Part shown: piece after piece, positions 12,932 through 25,234 of the stretch
Numbering within the stretch: the first letter of the stretch is position 1
Layout: each line of letters opens with the position of its first letter
NCBI GenBank assembly: GCA_030159075.1
Contig: BROG01000006.1
Span: 746,501-810,500 of the forward strand
Source: Atrina japonica
Lineage: Eukaryota > Mollusca > Bivalvia > Pterioida > Pinnidae
Reading direction: 5' to 3'
DNA: 64,000 nt
Position numbers and translations under genes: made by a program
Notes under the pieces: generated by a model
The model's database searches: none
Seen by the model: only the letters and a program-made list of their open reading frames with translations
Told to the model about the DNA's origin: nothing

Positions 12932-13366
12932 ATGGGTATTCTATCTATACACGATCTTTTTACAATTATTAAACAAGTACAAACCTCAATCATTTCGTTT
13001 TTTCATGAGGTTGACATAGCTTTACATACTTTTCCTTTTCTGCCATGGTTTACTTCTACTTCCTTGACCAGCAAAAACATTGCCAATTCGACATGCGTCT
13101 GCACATTCAGTTCGACCTTCTGTTCATGCCAGCGTTTAAACTTATCAACGGTACATGGGCCTACTCTGCTTCTGTTCTATATAATTTGTAGATCTCTAGT
13201 GCAAATCGATTCCTTTTTCTTTTGCGTTCTGTCAACGTTCGCTTTTTCCCATGTTGGGGTTTGTTACTTTCCTACATCTTTGTTTTTATTAACTGTATTG
13301 AGCATGCGCCTAAGGATTTCCGAGTGTGTTCAAATTGTAGGTCATAAGAAAACGAGGACAGTTTAA
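12932..13366 (-). other. possible broken reading frame of unknown kind
   Basis: The plus strand is open for 144 codons, but its translation is low-complexity Ser/Phe/Leu and looks like the antisense of something else. The minus strand reads as a hydrophilic, Lys-rich protein with two stops (PTWEKANVDRTQKKKES, VGPCTVDKFKRWHEQK, THVELAMFLL). That segment loosely resembles a short helical domain seen in uncharacterised animal transposon proteins, but I cannot name it. It may be a degraded transposon ORF. Confidence 0.3.
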
Positions 13367-14599
13367 ATCTATTTTTTATCTTCCATAACAAGAACACATT
13401 TTAGACTGCGAAATACAGAGGCATAGTGATATTTGTGCAAAAATACTATAGATAGCATTATATTCTAACTTTTTACCGCATTTAAAACTAAAGTAAAAAA
13501 TTATACACAGACTGACACTTTCACTTTAATATCATTTGTTCGGCATATTCCTAAAGCATTATCGACGTATCTTAATTTTTTTTTCAGTGTATTCAAGGCA
13601 GATCAGGACTTTGTTAAACAAACCTTTTAAAATTAAATCACAAGGATATTCGTTTACTACCTATTTATCACCTGCCCCTTATATCCTTCCAATTACTTGT
13701 CGCTTACATCCAGCACAAAAGGTAACTCTTCTAAATATGTCATGTAGGTTTGAATGAAGTTAATGCCCTAATGGCATATGGCCTCACATACAATTTGTTG
13801 TAACAAATGTAATTAATTACTTTCATTTCTGTCAATTTGTAGAGTATTGTTTAGTACTTTAGTGTGCCGATGGAGGCTTGTCCAGACAAATGTTCATTTT
13901 CATCAAGAGATATATACCGAGAGTACGGTAACTCATCAACCCCTGAATAACAATGGACTCTTCTGTAAATCAATGATTAAGGCCAGTTCAAATATTTCTT
14001 TAGGTGTGAATGCGTTAAAGAGGCCCGGAGAAATTAAACATAGTGTCAAGGAATGTGGTTAATGCAGATAGATAGTCTTTGCAGGTGTTTTGGCAAACTT
14101 CAGACGTGAAATTAATCTAGGATGTTTTTTCTTCGGGAGCATCTTGACATGCATTCACTGTGCAAACATTAATTTGTCTTTTTTCTGTCACCATACAAAC
14201 CTTAAAACGCTTTCAAGTGTGGCCTTGTGGTGAAATACACGTATTCGTTTTAAAACATGGTAATATTGTAGATTATTTCTTAGTATAAATACAATTAATG
14301 TGTTTACAGGTACGATACATTTGACTTCCCAATCATCAACTTTCATATTGTCACTTGTGAATGTTGTCACCCAAATAAGCCAAAAGAGTTGCACTACTAA
14401 CAATCTTTTAATAGAGAAATTCACCTTGCGGTACGTTTTATCACAGAACAATTGTATTTAATGGCATTGATTGCTGTTAACATAATATTTATCAAAGAAC
14501 GTGTTTCGCTTCCTGGAATGAATCGTTGTTTTAACTCTATCATTGAATAAATTATTTTTCATCACTTTGTTTTACCGCTGTTATTTATATAAGTTTGTG
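13367..14599. other. AT-rich spacer
   Basis: Nothing recognised; reading frames are short and without motifs. Confidence 0.5.
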
Positions 14600-14790
14600 T
14601 GACGAGAATTTATTCCTCAAATGTTCCATTTGAATTTGACTGTGGACCCGGGCCGGATCTGACCGGTCAACAGCGGATGCTTACTTTTCCACGGCACTTG
14701 ACACCACCTCTGGATCACCATACTTGTATAGTGTATCCCAAACATCCCGAATATTGCTACTTTGAAATCTGTGATTTAGTTTTATTGTTT
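14600..14790 (+). repeat. PLE 3' tail (family A)
   Basis: Carries 'GACGAGAATTTATTCCTC', 'TTTGACTGTGGACC', 'GACCGGTCAACAG' and 'GGATGCTTAC', in the order seen in the tail at 43.8-43.95 kb. No RT-coding part precedes it. Confidence 0.75.
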
Positions 14791-15124
14791 TACATACTAC
14801 AAATAATGTTTCACTTGTAGGTATATATCACCTACTGTAGATGAAATGCCACAAGTTTTGACCTGTAATAAAGGAAGACGTCAATGCAGTGACGTTTTGT
14901 GCCAAGCTTGAAGTGACAAGACCCAAGGCACCTTGGTTTTAAATCCCATCTGAAAGTCTCGTAGCCTGTCACTTGGTATACCGAATCCTTAGCAAAGGAA
15001 CAATCAATATCATTTAAAAATTTTTCGGAATGAACTGCAAACGGAATCGATCCCAAGATATTTGTCGAGTCGCACGCTCTACCATTAGATCCCCGCAAGC
15101 GTATGAATTTATTACGTAGAACAG

Positions 15125-15300
15125 CCGAGAATGATGAAGTGAATCCCTGTATATAAAGACTCCCTGTCTTAAGTGACTGTATCTAAATTGACCCAGCAGT
15201 ATTTCCTGTATATTAACTAATATGTATTAAGTGACCCCCTGTCTTATGTGACCAACATCTGCAAGCCCCTTTGATAGTCACTTAACCTTTTCATCCCAAC
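15125..15300. repeat. degenerate pogo-like short repeat
   Basis: Repeated phrases 'CCCTGTATATAAAGACTC', 'CTGTCTTAAGTGAC' and 'GTCTTATGTGACC' match the body wording of the short elements at 35.83-36.01 and 38.89-39.07 kb. Clear termini are not seen. Confidence 0.45.
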
Positions 15301-15519
15301 AGACTCGTCGAAACAATAGAAAATAGAGTTCCATTTGTAAATATAGGGGTGAAAGGGTTAAGACAGTCCTTACTGTGCATAGTAATGTCAGACTTGACAA
15401 AGATCTATATATTTGGATCTATATATAGACATGTACATTACGTGTAGATCTACATAGACATGTATTTAAAACATGGGAGAAAAATAATCAACCCTTACCT
15501 TGAGTGCATGACAGAGGAA

Positions 15520-15595
15520 TCTCAATCCTCGGGATAAGATTCTGGAATGACAAACCCTAGACTAACCTCGACCAAATCTTATCCTAGGATTGAGA
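15520..15595. other. imperfect inverted repeat, about 21-bp arms
   Basis: The left arm (15520-15541: TCTCAATCC..GGATAAGATT) and right arm (15575-15595: AATCTTATCC..GGATTGAGA) are reverse complements with about one mismatch and one indel around a 33-base loop. This could be a small MITE core or a hairpin. Confidence 0.85.
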
Positions 15596-15964
15596 CTTTT
15601 TTGTCATACCCTCAACGTAGGGGGTGATTCTATTATTATTCCTTTGTTACTCTTTGTAAAATAATTGACCCCATGTTGGTGCATGCTCTTGTGATACAGA
15701 CTCAACCACAGATATGCAGGTAAAAGAAAGAGATGAAATACATTAATAAAACCAACATTACGAAATTGTATTTATCTCTCGTTTACTTTGCCATACACAT
15801 CAAAAGAGATATAAGTCATAGTGAATACACAGATAATATAAGCACACTAATTACAGCCCGCAGCTACTGTCACCTGTACATCTAACGAGATTTGTCGTAA
15901 GGTATGCAAACTTGATGAGTTGTTAACACATTATTTGACACCATCTAATGTATATTGCAATATA

Positions 15965-16100
15965 ATATAAAAAGTCTCAGATACCAAGATATAAATCATT
16001 AGGATGTCCAGGATATAGATACAAATCTGGTAAAAAATGGACAAAAACGGACCTCTTGTAATCAAGAGGTGGGATCAAGTGCCATGGAGGAATATAACAT
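15965..16100 (-). repeat. PLE 3' tail (family A)
   Basis: Reads 'CTCAGATACCAAG', 'GGATGTCCAGGATATAG', 'GGTGGGATCAAGTGCCATGG', the reverse complement of the family A 3' tail. Only the terminal part remains. Confidence 0.8.
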
Positions 16101-16334
16101 GCGATTTGTTATCAATATTACCTAGAAAGTGTAAATTAATCTATTTTCGAAAAAGCTTCAACAGAATAACAGATCCATCTTTAAAAATTGGTCATTGACA
16201 CTAGTTTTTTGTCGGTTAATTATAGTTACGAAGAATTTGTTATAAAACACGTTTGTGAACTTGCAATCATGTCTAAAAGGTTTCCTTGGGTATTTGAATG
16301 GGTTTTAGCTGGGTTTACAAAAACAATTATTTCG

Positions 16335-16600
16335 ATTTTTTCTACTTTTTTACTTGTACTTGATGTACAAATACAAATAAAAGCTGAATACAGGCAATAT
16401 ATATATATATATATTTTGTGAAGATAAGGTCAGGTCCAGTGTAGTATGCATATACATATATAAGCTTGTTTGAATCAATTGCAACTGAATAATGCCTATG
16501 TATATCTTTTTCGTTATTACATATCAGTCGAAGTAGTAAAAAGGAAAAACTCTTAAAAAACCTAGCTAACACCTCTTTAATTCAGTATTCCAGGCAATAA
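16335..16600. repeat. family F repeat pair, head to head
   Basis: A plus copy ('ACTTGTACTTGATGTACAAAT', near 16350) faces a minus copy ('CATATCAGTCGAAGTAGTAA', near 16520). The two halves form a loose inverted repeat around a short AT microsatellite. Confidence 0.5.
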
Positions 16601-17739
16601 TGTAAAGGAGATAGCATATGCATATGCATAACAGGTGCGTGATAAACAACAGAGATAAAAAAATATACATTAATATCAATATCACACAATATAAAAATGA
16701 CGGATGACAATGTAATAATCTTTACGATTAATATTATATTACTGACGGAAGACAACTAATGTGATTGTAATTGAAATATATAGCATATATATAAGTATTT
16801 AAAATGAGTATCTGTAGAAGCCTCCGTATCAAATGATCGTCATTCTCGTGCATATAAAGTAGCATCTAACACAGAATAAAGGTTGTACCATACAGGTGTA
16901 TCTCCTCGTTTGTAGGTGATAAAAACTGAGTTTTAATTATATTCTTGTAAAGAAGAACGTATACAAATTAAAATACTGCAACAGCATAGCATAATATGTT
17001 TGCTTATTTTTATGTGTTAAACCTTACTGTTTTTAAAAAATACACTGTTTACATTTTTGCTAAATACATTCCTTAATTTTGGCTGCAGTCAGAGTATTTG
17101 TGTATTTGTCCACAATTGGACACTATTTATTGTACATCAACAAACATATATCTTATATTTGACATATATTATATTATGTTTCAAACAGTATGTACTCAAA
17201 TTTTAAGTGTAAGTCTAATTTCTCACAAATATATGACGAACAGAATATAACCAACGTAATGTATTCCGAACTTGACGTCAAATGCAATTTTTCACCCGGC
17301 AATCCCAACATTTTTTTCTCAAAGGTTGACTGTCAATTATCAAAAGGTTAAAGTTCATAAACTGATTTACTCGCTGAACGTAATGGAGGCCGCAGTCCAA
17401 TTATAATATCTACTAAGACATCAACTGATGTCACTTAATCACTTTAAACATCTACTTTACTATCCTGTTACCTGATTTACGACCGTAAGTAAATCGTCAA
17501 CAATTTGATTACAACAATGATGTGTTACATCATTTCAAAACATCGACAGCATATGAAGACATACTTTGCACTCGGTGAAATATTCATAATCCACAAGAAT
17601 ATTGTAGTCGCAATTATAACAACAGTGTATAACATTTTATACTTATATTTTAATACAGAAACGTGATATTAGTTCATACCCATTTATTTCATCGATAGAG
17701 GAATGGAGTGATAGAATTTGTACGACATTAAATTCAAAA
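16601..17739. other. AT-rich spacer
   Basis: Nothing recognised. Confidence 0.5.
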
Positions 17740-18020
17740 TATCAAATAAAAAAGCGCTTAATATAGATATAATTACTTTTTCTATAGTCACTGTAAGTTA
17801 AAATGTAAAATTTAAAATGAAATCGACGTTAAAATTAAAATAAAAAACAAAACACGACTTAATATAGCTACAATAACTTTTTATCTATAGTTACTGTAAG
17901 TTAAAATGTAAAATTTAAAATGAAATCGACGTTAAACTCAAAACATCAAATAAAACACAGCTAAATAATATTATAGATATAACCTGTTATCTATAGTTAC
18001 TACAGTTAAATCAAAATGTG
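17740..18020. repeat. tandem repeat, about 110-bp unit, 2.5 copies
   Basis: Copies share 'CACTGTAAGTTAAAATGT', 'AAAATTTAAAATGAAATCG' and 'ACGTTAAA'. The third copy is diverged. Confidence 0.9.
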
Positions 18021-18539
18021 AAATTTGATATAAAATTGTCCAGGCTATCTTGCATACTACAAATTTTTATCAATGTACCTCTAAATATTAAAGTATCACA
18101 TATTCTTCTGAGTGATAATGCGGTTTGTAAGATTTGTGTAACATGAAACTGTAAACAGTAAAACTTCATTTTACACACATCTCAGATAGATGGTAGGTGT
18201 AGATACGCCCAATTATTTGACATGGGTGGTATGGACTGTTTTGTCTTTTAAATAAGATATTTTACTGTTTTTAATAATACTCACTTCATCTTAGAAGTGA
18301 AGTAGTTCATAAATACATCTATGCAATTAATGTATAATCGACATGAACTACGCCGCCACTTATTACAGTGGATATTGATGCCCTCCTTAAACTATTGTGT
18401 TCGTATTTTGTTTGTCGTCGTGAGCCGTCCGTTAACCTTTTCAGATTTCCAGTTTCTTCTCAAGAACCTCTGTGCCAATTCCAACCAAACTTGGTCACTA
18501 GCATTAATACCTAAAGGGACATAAAAATTGCAAAATTCG

Positions 18540-19090
18540 TGATCCCCACCTTGCAGGGGCCCTATGGAGGGGTAAAATCATGAAAAATAGGGCAATTAAA
18601 AGCAATTCTCTACTGCTTTATATGGTTGTAATATCCTAGAGATGCTCTACCAAAATAACAAAATTTATGACCCCAAGGGCATGGATTCGGCCCCCTAGCG
18701 CGGGGCTAAATTTACTATGTAGTAAAAATAGCCAAATCTTTAACAAATCTTTTTCTCAACTCCTGCACATCTTAAAGGAAAACTGAATACATGGTTAGAA
18801 AGAGAATTAAGCCCTCCACCAAAATTGCAAAATTAAGTGACCTTGAGGGCATGGGTTCTGCCCCTAGGGCGGGGTTAAATCAACAATATAGTAAAAAAGT
18901 CAAATCTTCAAAAATCTTCTTCTCAACTCCTGCACATCTTAAAGGAAAACTGAATGCATGATTACAAAGAGCAAGAAGCCTTCTACCAAAATGTAAAATT
19001 CCTTACCCTGAAGGCATGGTGTCCGCCCCTAGGGCGGGGCTAAATTTACTGTATAGGAAAATGTACCTAATGTTAGAAAATCTTCCCTAC
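18540..19090. repeat. tandem repeat, about 170-bp unit, three copies
   Basis: Copies share 'GGGCATGG', 'CCCCTAGGGCGGGG', 'TCTTCTCAACTCCTGCACAT' and 'TTAAAGGAAAACTGAAT'. The regular GC-rich patches stand out from the AT-rich surroundings. Confidence 0.9.
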
Positions 19091-19374
19091 TTTAGCGTTT
19101 CTCGGGAACTACGGAGTGAAAGTCAATGAAACTTCAGGGTATTGTAGACCTATATCCCAAGTTGTGCAAGAAGTTTTCAGTTTGGGGATAAGGGGGAACT
19201 AAGTTATTTTTTTAGGGGCTCATATTGGTGGAATTTACTATAGATACATATAGGAAAATAAAACATTACATTTTACCTGCTTTTTAACTGATAAAAATCA
19301 TTACACTGTACTTCAAACCAAATATTTTTGGATTGCATGATGTAAGGGGCTTATTGTCATGTAAGACTTTATTC

Positions 19375-19830
19375 CAAGGGTCATTTCCCACCCCTCTCAT
19401 TTAAGAAATCTTCATTTATCTGAAAAGTAGTTGAAATTCCCACCCCTAAACCATATATTTTGTGATTCCTCATGGCAAGACTAATTGTAATGGAAAATTC
19501 AGCAGGTCCCAGGGGTAATCCCAACCCCCTTATTGCAGAAATATTCAATTATCTAAAATAGATGATATCCCCACCCCTAAACCATATATTTTCTTATTCC
19601 TCATGACAAGACAACTTTAATGATGATATTTTGGGGGGTCCCCAGAGTCATCCCCATCCCTTTATAACATAAATATTCAATTATCTAAAAAATATTTGAA
19701 ATCGCCTCCCCTAACCACATATTTTTTATTACCCACGACAAGACGAGTTCTACTGTGGTATTGTGGGGATCCCAGGGTCATTTCCCACTTCGTTATTTCA
19801 AAAATCTTCATTTATCTCAAAAACCGTTGA
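19375..19830. repeat. tandem repeat, about 122-bp unit, nearly four copies
   Basis: Copies share 'CCCACCCCTAAACCATATA', 'CTCATGGCAAGAC'-type and 'AATATTCAATTATCT'-type phrases. It directly precedes the palindromic satellite. Confidence 0.9.
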
Positions 19831-21599
19831 AGTCCCAGTTCCGAATTCCGTTTAAGAAAATATTGTATGTTGTTTCCAGTTCAGTTAACATACACGGAAC
19901 TAGGAACCAATTCCGAGTTTCGTGTAAGAAAATATTGTATTTTGTTTCAAGTTCTGTTTTAGAAAATATTGTATGTACTTCAAATTGGTTTCGAATTCCG
20001 AGTTACGTTTAAGCTAAAAAATCTCGGAACCGATAACGAGTTCCGTTTAAGATAAATGGAACTAAGAACCAGTAAAGTGTTCCGTTTAATACAACATCGT
20101 ATGTTGTTCTTGGTTCAGTTTCAGAAAACTTTGGATGTACTTCAAGTTGGTTTCGAGTTTCGTTTAAGATAAACGGAACTCGGAACCAGTTCGAAGTTCC
20201 GTTTAAGATAAACGGAACTAGGAACCAGTTCCGAGTTTCATTTAAGAAAATATTGTATGTAGTTCCCAGTTTAGTTTCAGAAAACATTTTATGTACTTCA
20301 AGTTGGTTCCAATTTCCGTTTAAAATAAACAGAACTCGAAATCAGTTCCAAGTTCCAGTTAAGATAAACGGAACTAGGAACCAGTTCTAAGTTCCGTTTA
20401 AGAAAATATTTTATGTAGTTGCCAGTTCAGTTTAAGAAAATATTGTATGCATTTCAAGTTAGTTCCGTGTACCGTTTAAGCTAAATTGAACCAATTCTGA
20501 GCTCCGTTAAAGATAAACTGAATTAGGAACCAGTTCCGAGTTCCGTTTAAGAAAATATTGTATGTTGTTCCAAAGTTCAGTTAAGATAAACGGAACTAGG
20601 ACCCAGTTCCGAGTTCCTTTTAAATTCAACGGAACTAGGAACCACTTCCGAGTTTCGTGTAAGAAAATATTGTATGTTCCCAGTTCTGTTAGAGAAAATT
20701 AGTTTTGAGTTCCGAGTTTTGTTTAAGCTAAACGGAACTCGGAACCAGCAACGAATTCTGTTTAAGATAAATGGAACTAGAAAACAGTAACTAATTCCGT
20801 TTAATACAATATTGTATGTTGTTCCCCGTTGAGTTTCGGAAAACATTGTATGTACTGCAGAAACGGAACTCGGAACCAGTTCAGCGTTCCGTTTAAGCTA
20901 AACTGAATTAGGAACCAGTTCCGAGATCCGTTTAAGAAAATATTTCATTTAGTTCCCAGTTCAGTTTAAGAAACTATTGCAAGTTGTTCCCAGTTTAGTT
21001 TCAGAAAACATTTCATGTACTTGGTGTTGGTTTTCAGTTCCGAGTTCCGGTCAAAATAAACGAACTCGGAACAAGAGTTTTAGATAAACTGAACTAGGAA
21101 CCAGTTCAGAGTTCCGTTTAAGAAAATATTGTATGTTGTTCCCAGTTCAGTTAACAGAAACGAAACTAGGACCCAGTTCCGAGTTCCGTTTAAGAAAATA
21201 TTGTATGTTGTTCCCAGTTCAGTTAACAGAAACGGAACTAGGACCCAGTTTAGAGTTCCTTTTAAATTCAACGGAACTAGGAACCACTTCCGAATTTCGT
21301 GTAAGAAAATATTGTATGTTGTCCCCAGTTCCGTTTTAGAAAATATTTATGTACTTCAAGTTGGTTATGTGTTCCGAGTTTCGTTTAAGCTAACCGGAAC
21401 TCGGAAACAGTAACGAGTTCCGTTTAATACAATATTGTATGTTGTTCCATGTTGAGTTTCGGAAAACAGTGTATGTACTTCAAGTTGGTTTCGATTAAGA
21501 AAAACGGAACTCGGGGCCAGTTCAGCGTTCCGTTTAAGATAAACTGAATTAGGAACCAGTTCCGAGTTCCAAGAAAATATTTTATTTAGTTCCCAGTTC

Positions 21600-21835
21600 A
21601 GATTTGGATGCTAAAAATTCTAAACAGCTTTTAGAAAATTTGAGGGCACACAATTTTTCTCGAATTCACAGTATCAAAGCATATGACTTCTCTACTCTTT
21701 ACCAGCTATTCAACATAAAAAATTAAAAGAAAGACGTTTTAGCATCACAGACAACTGTTTTTTCACTAAAGGTGGTACGAGAAAATTTAAATGTCTAGTG
21801 ATTGGCTATCAGGATACTTATTTTGTCCAACACCA
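21600..21835 (+). pseudogene. PLE reverse transcriptase fragment inside the satellite
   Basis: Translates, with a frameshift, to NSKQLLENLRAHNFSRIHS, YDFSTLY (RT motif A) and then CFFTKGGTRKFK in another frame. The same segment lies in the PLE at 42.28-42.47 kb. It is flanked on both sides by satellite, so it was inserted into or copied with the array. Confidence 0.8.
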
Positions 21836-22506
21836 CACAAGTTGGTTCCGATTTCCGTTTAAAATAAACAGAACTCGAAACCAGTTCCGAGTTCCATTTA
21901 AGATGAATGGAACTAGGAACCAGTTCTAAGTTCCGTGTAAGAAAATATTTTATGTAGTTCCCAGTTTAGTTTCATGTAAACATTTCATGTACTTGAAGTT
22001 GGTTCCAAGTGCCGTTTAAAATAAACCAGTTCCGAGTTCCGTTTAGGAAAATGTTGTAGATTGTTCCGAGTTCCGTTCAAGATAAACGGTTCTGAGTTCC
22101 TTTTAAGAAAATATTTTATGTAGTTCCCAGTTCAGTTTAAGAAAATTTTGTATGTATTTCAAGTTAGTTCCGTGTTCCGTTTAAGATAAACGGAACTAAG
22201 AACCAGTTCCGAGTTTGGTTTTAGATAAATGGAACTAAGAACCAGTTTCGAATTCTGTTTAAGAAAATATTGTATGTTGTTCCCAGTTTAGGTTCAGAAA
22301 ACATTTTATGTACTTCAAGTTGGTTCTCAGTTCCGAGTTCCGTTCAAAATACACAGAACTCGGAACAAGTTCCGAGTTTTATATAAACTGAACTAGGAAC
22401 ATGTTCCAAGTTCCGTTTAAGAAAATATTGCATGTTTTTCCCAGTTCAGCTAACATAAACGGAACTAGGACCCAGTTCCGAGTTCCTTTTAAATTTAACG
22501 GAACCA

Positions 22507-22653
22507 GGGCCTGGTACGATAAATTTTGAGAATTACTTTAGCCTAAACGTTTTACTCAAGCTTGTCTTATCCTGAAATCTGATTGGCTGAGCAGGTCAAG
22601 TTCAGAATATTCTCAGACTTAAGTAAATTCTCAAGTTTTATGGTACCAGGCCC
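22507..22653. mobile_element. 147-bp MITE-like element with terminal inverted repeats
   Basis: Begins GGGCCTGGTACGATAAATTT and ends with the near reverse complement of this (TTTTATGGTACCAGGCCC), giving inverted repeats of about 33 bp with a few mismatches. Satellite sequence on both sides joins up as 'GGAACCA' and 'AGTTCTGAG', so the element interrupts one satellite unit. Any target duplication is too short to tell. The superfamily is not determined. Confidence 0.85.
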
Positions 22654-22904
22654 AGTTCTGAGTTCCGTTTAAGAAAATATTTTATGTAGTTCCCAGTTCA
22701 GTTTAAGAAAATTTTGTATGTATTTCAAGTTAGTTCCGTTTAAGATAAACGGAACTAAGAACCAGTTCCGAGTTCGGTTTAAGCTAAACGGAACTAAGAA
22801 CCAGTTCCGAGTTCTGTTAAGAAAATATTGTATGTACATTGTGTCAATTCGAGTCCCGAATCTGGAGACAAAAATATATGTGTCCATTCGTGCAACGATA
22901 GTTT

Positions 22905-23345
22905 AAGCTATACAAGACTACGTTCCAGTTCTTAGTACCGTTTAATTTAAAAGGAACTCGGAACTGGGTCCTAGTTCCGTTTATCTTAACTGAACTGGGA
23001 AAACATACAATATTTTCTTAAATGGAACTCGAACTGGTCGTAGTTCCGTTTATCTTTACTGAATTGGTAACAACATACAATATTTTCTTAAATGGAACTC
23101 GGAACTGGTTCCTGGGTCCGTTTATCTTAATCGGGTTCCGAGTTCCGTTTATATTAAAATCCGAACAAACTTGAAGTAAATAAAATGTTTTCTGACTCTA
23201 AACTGGGAACTACATACAATATTTTCTTAAACGGAACTCAGAACTGGTTCCCAGTTCCGTTTATCTTAAAAGGAACTCCGAACTGGTTCCGAGTACCGTT
23301 TAGCTAAAACGGAACTCGGAACTCGAAAACAATTTGACATACAAA
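22905..23345 (-). repeat. palindromic satellite array, reversed polarity
   Basis: The same satellite words appear as reverse complements ('CATACAATATTTTCTTAAA', 'GTTCCGTTTATCTTAA'), so the array flips direction near 22.9 kb and forms a large imperfect inverted repeat with the preceding part. Confidence 0.9.
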
Positions 23346-23364
23346 CAATGTTTTCTGAAACATT

Positions 23365-23440
23365 TGATGGATCCCGCTATGTACCTTTGCTCATATAGGG
23401 CTTTGTGAAGTTTAGATACTCAATATAAATTTCAAATGAT
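23365..23440 (-). pseudogene. PLE RT scrap
   Basis: Matches, on the minus strand, the segment that encodes the RT motif around KLHKNPYKQRY at 1-60. It is degenerate. The same scrap with the same right-hand neighbours recurs at 26.3 kb. Confidence 0.65.
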
Positions 23441-24720
23441 TTCTCTAAAACTGACCCAAACATCAAAGAATGATTTGTCATTTTTAATTTTGCATCTTGT
23501 CAGTCACGTTTATGTCCGACCTCTGGAGCATTGACAAAACCTAGCTAGTACCACTAGTTTGTCCTGTATCAATGGTAAGCCTCCATGGCAAAACCGATGA
23601 GTCGACGCTCAAGGGACAACTTTAATATCGGGGCCACTATAAAAATATCTTCTGTTACATACGACCATAGGCGCTTGGGACACGACTTTGTTTATTTTAT
23701 TGTTATTATATCTTTTTTTTTTTTGGGGGGGGGGGGGGGTGTTGCTTTGGAAGTTAAGCATACAAATAAATTTTTACTCTTGATAGACCATTTTCGAGTT
23801 CTTACGTAATCTGTTTTTGGATTTCTTCAAAAGCTAAAATAGTCAATTTTTTTTTACAGTGGTTACTTTTAGATGGATTTAGCTATACATTTAGATTCAT
23901 GATATGGCCTTGTATGGTACCACTTTCTTTTTAGAAAATCGATTTTAAATCTGACCGTTTGAGTCCCCGAGGGTATACATAAGCCCAATACCTGGTATTT
24001 CGGTACCAGCTGATAATTTTATACTAACGCAATATTTAGCACCGATAACACATTTAAATTCTAAATTCTTCAATAGTGAAGATAGCCATACTTTTACAGT
24101 GGTGGTTACTCTTAGACGGATTTGGTTATGCATTAAGATTTATTATATGGCCTTGTATGATACCACTTTACCCTTAGAAACAATCGTCTTTAGCATTATG
24201 ACTTTGGTGTTATGCTCATAATACGTTTAAATATATTATTTGGCCTTGTCTGATACCACTTTCTCTTTAGAAAAACTATTTAAAATTGTAACTCAACTGA
24301 TAAAGTCTAATTGACAGAAACGGTCGTCTTGAGCATTATAACTTTGGTATAATGTTTATAATATGTATAACTACTAGGTCGTTGTCACTGCTGGTGGACC
24401 GTTCGAGGATATAAATCAACCTAGTACCTAGTATTTCGGTACAAGCTGATAATCTTATACTAAAGTGCTAATAGCACCATTTGAAACTCTAAATTTGTCT
24501 AAAGGTAAGGAAGCCATATTTTTACAGAGGTTACGCTAAGAGGGACTATGACTTTACGTTTAGATTTATTATTTCGCCTTGTATGATACCACTTTCCCTT
24601 TAGAAAAAAATTAAAAATTAAAATTCTAATTGGAGCTAAGTTAAGTCTAATTGACAGAAACAATCGTCTTAGCATTGTAACTTTGGTATTATGTTTAAAA
24701 TATTCACAACTTTTAACAGT
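23441..24720 (+). repeat. family B repeats, about 2.5 copies, with a linked leader
   Basis: A leader (about 23590-23800, 'AATATCTTCTGTTACATACG') leads into family B units with 'GAGTCCCCGAGGGTATACAT', 'GGTATTTCGGTACCAGCTG', 'CTTGTATGATACCACTTT' and 'CATTATAACTTTGGTATAATG'. The leader plus first unit is paralogous to 26395-26660. Confidence 0.85.
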
Positions 24721-25234
24721 TTGCTATTGTTTTCAATACATGAAATGCTTTACGCATCGATATTGCTCATAATATATCATTTTCCTCTACATGACGCCGT
24801 ACACATTTTTAGGTGTAATTGTACATGAAATCATTTAGAAAATCAGTTTTGCATGCCTTTCTCCATAAATATGAATGAGTTAAACCTGCCCAACAGCTGG
24901 TAACTGCTAAAATTACATGCCATATTACATTTTTTATTCGACCTTTTTCTTGCTATGATAGTGGCAAATAATATCTTGTACTTATTTTAGGAACACATTT
25001 ATTTGTACGAGAGAATCTTTATATTACTTTCAGTTAAGACTTTTTAGGTCACTAAAACCAACTCAACTTGCTGAGCTTATTTGAAAACACTGATCACACA
25101 TAACATATATTCAAATAACAAATTTCTTGTTAAAAAGTTGATTATTATTTTATTATGGTCAAATGATGATAAACAATCTGATAGGTTGAATAATAAAATA
25201 ACAATACTTCGAGTATGAGGTGAAAAATGGTAAA
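24721..25234. other. AT-rich spacer
   Basis: Nothing recognised. Confidence 0.5.

Larger units (their letters stand above)
19835..22904 (+). repeat. palindromic satellite array, first polarity
   Basis: Dense, irregular repetition of 'GGAACTAGGAACCAGTTCC', 'GAGTTCCGTTTAAG' and 'AAAATATTGTATGTTGTTCC'. Local period is variable; two neighbouring copies at 21111 and 21183 are 72 bp apart. The core GGAACTCGGAAC-CA-GTTCCGAGTTCC is itself a near-perfect palindrome. Reading frames of 60-94 codons inside it are by-products of the repeat. It is interrupted at 21600-21835 (PLE fragment) and 22507-22653 (MITE). Confidence 0.95.

Noticed and set aside
12932..13366. A 144-codon plus-strand gene
   Set aside because: Low-complexity Ser/Phe/Leu composition, no domain, and the opposite strand looks more protein-like.
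19755..22906. Several 60-94 codon frames in the palindromic satellite
   Set aside because: Their translations are the satellite read in different frames, with no protein domain.
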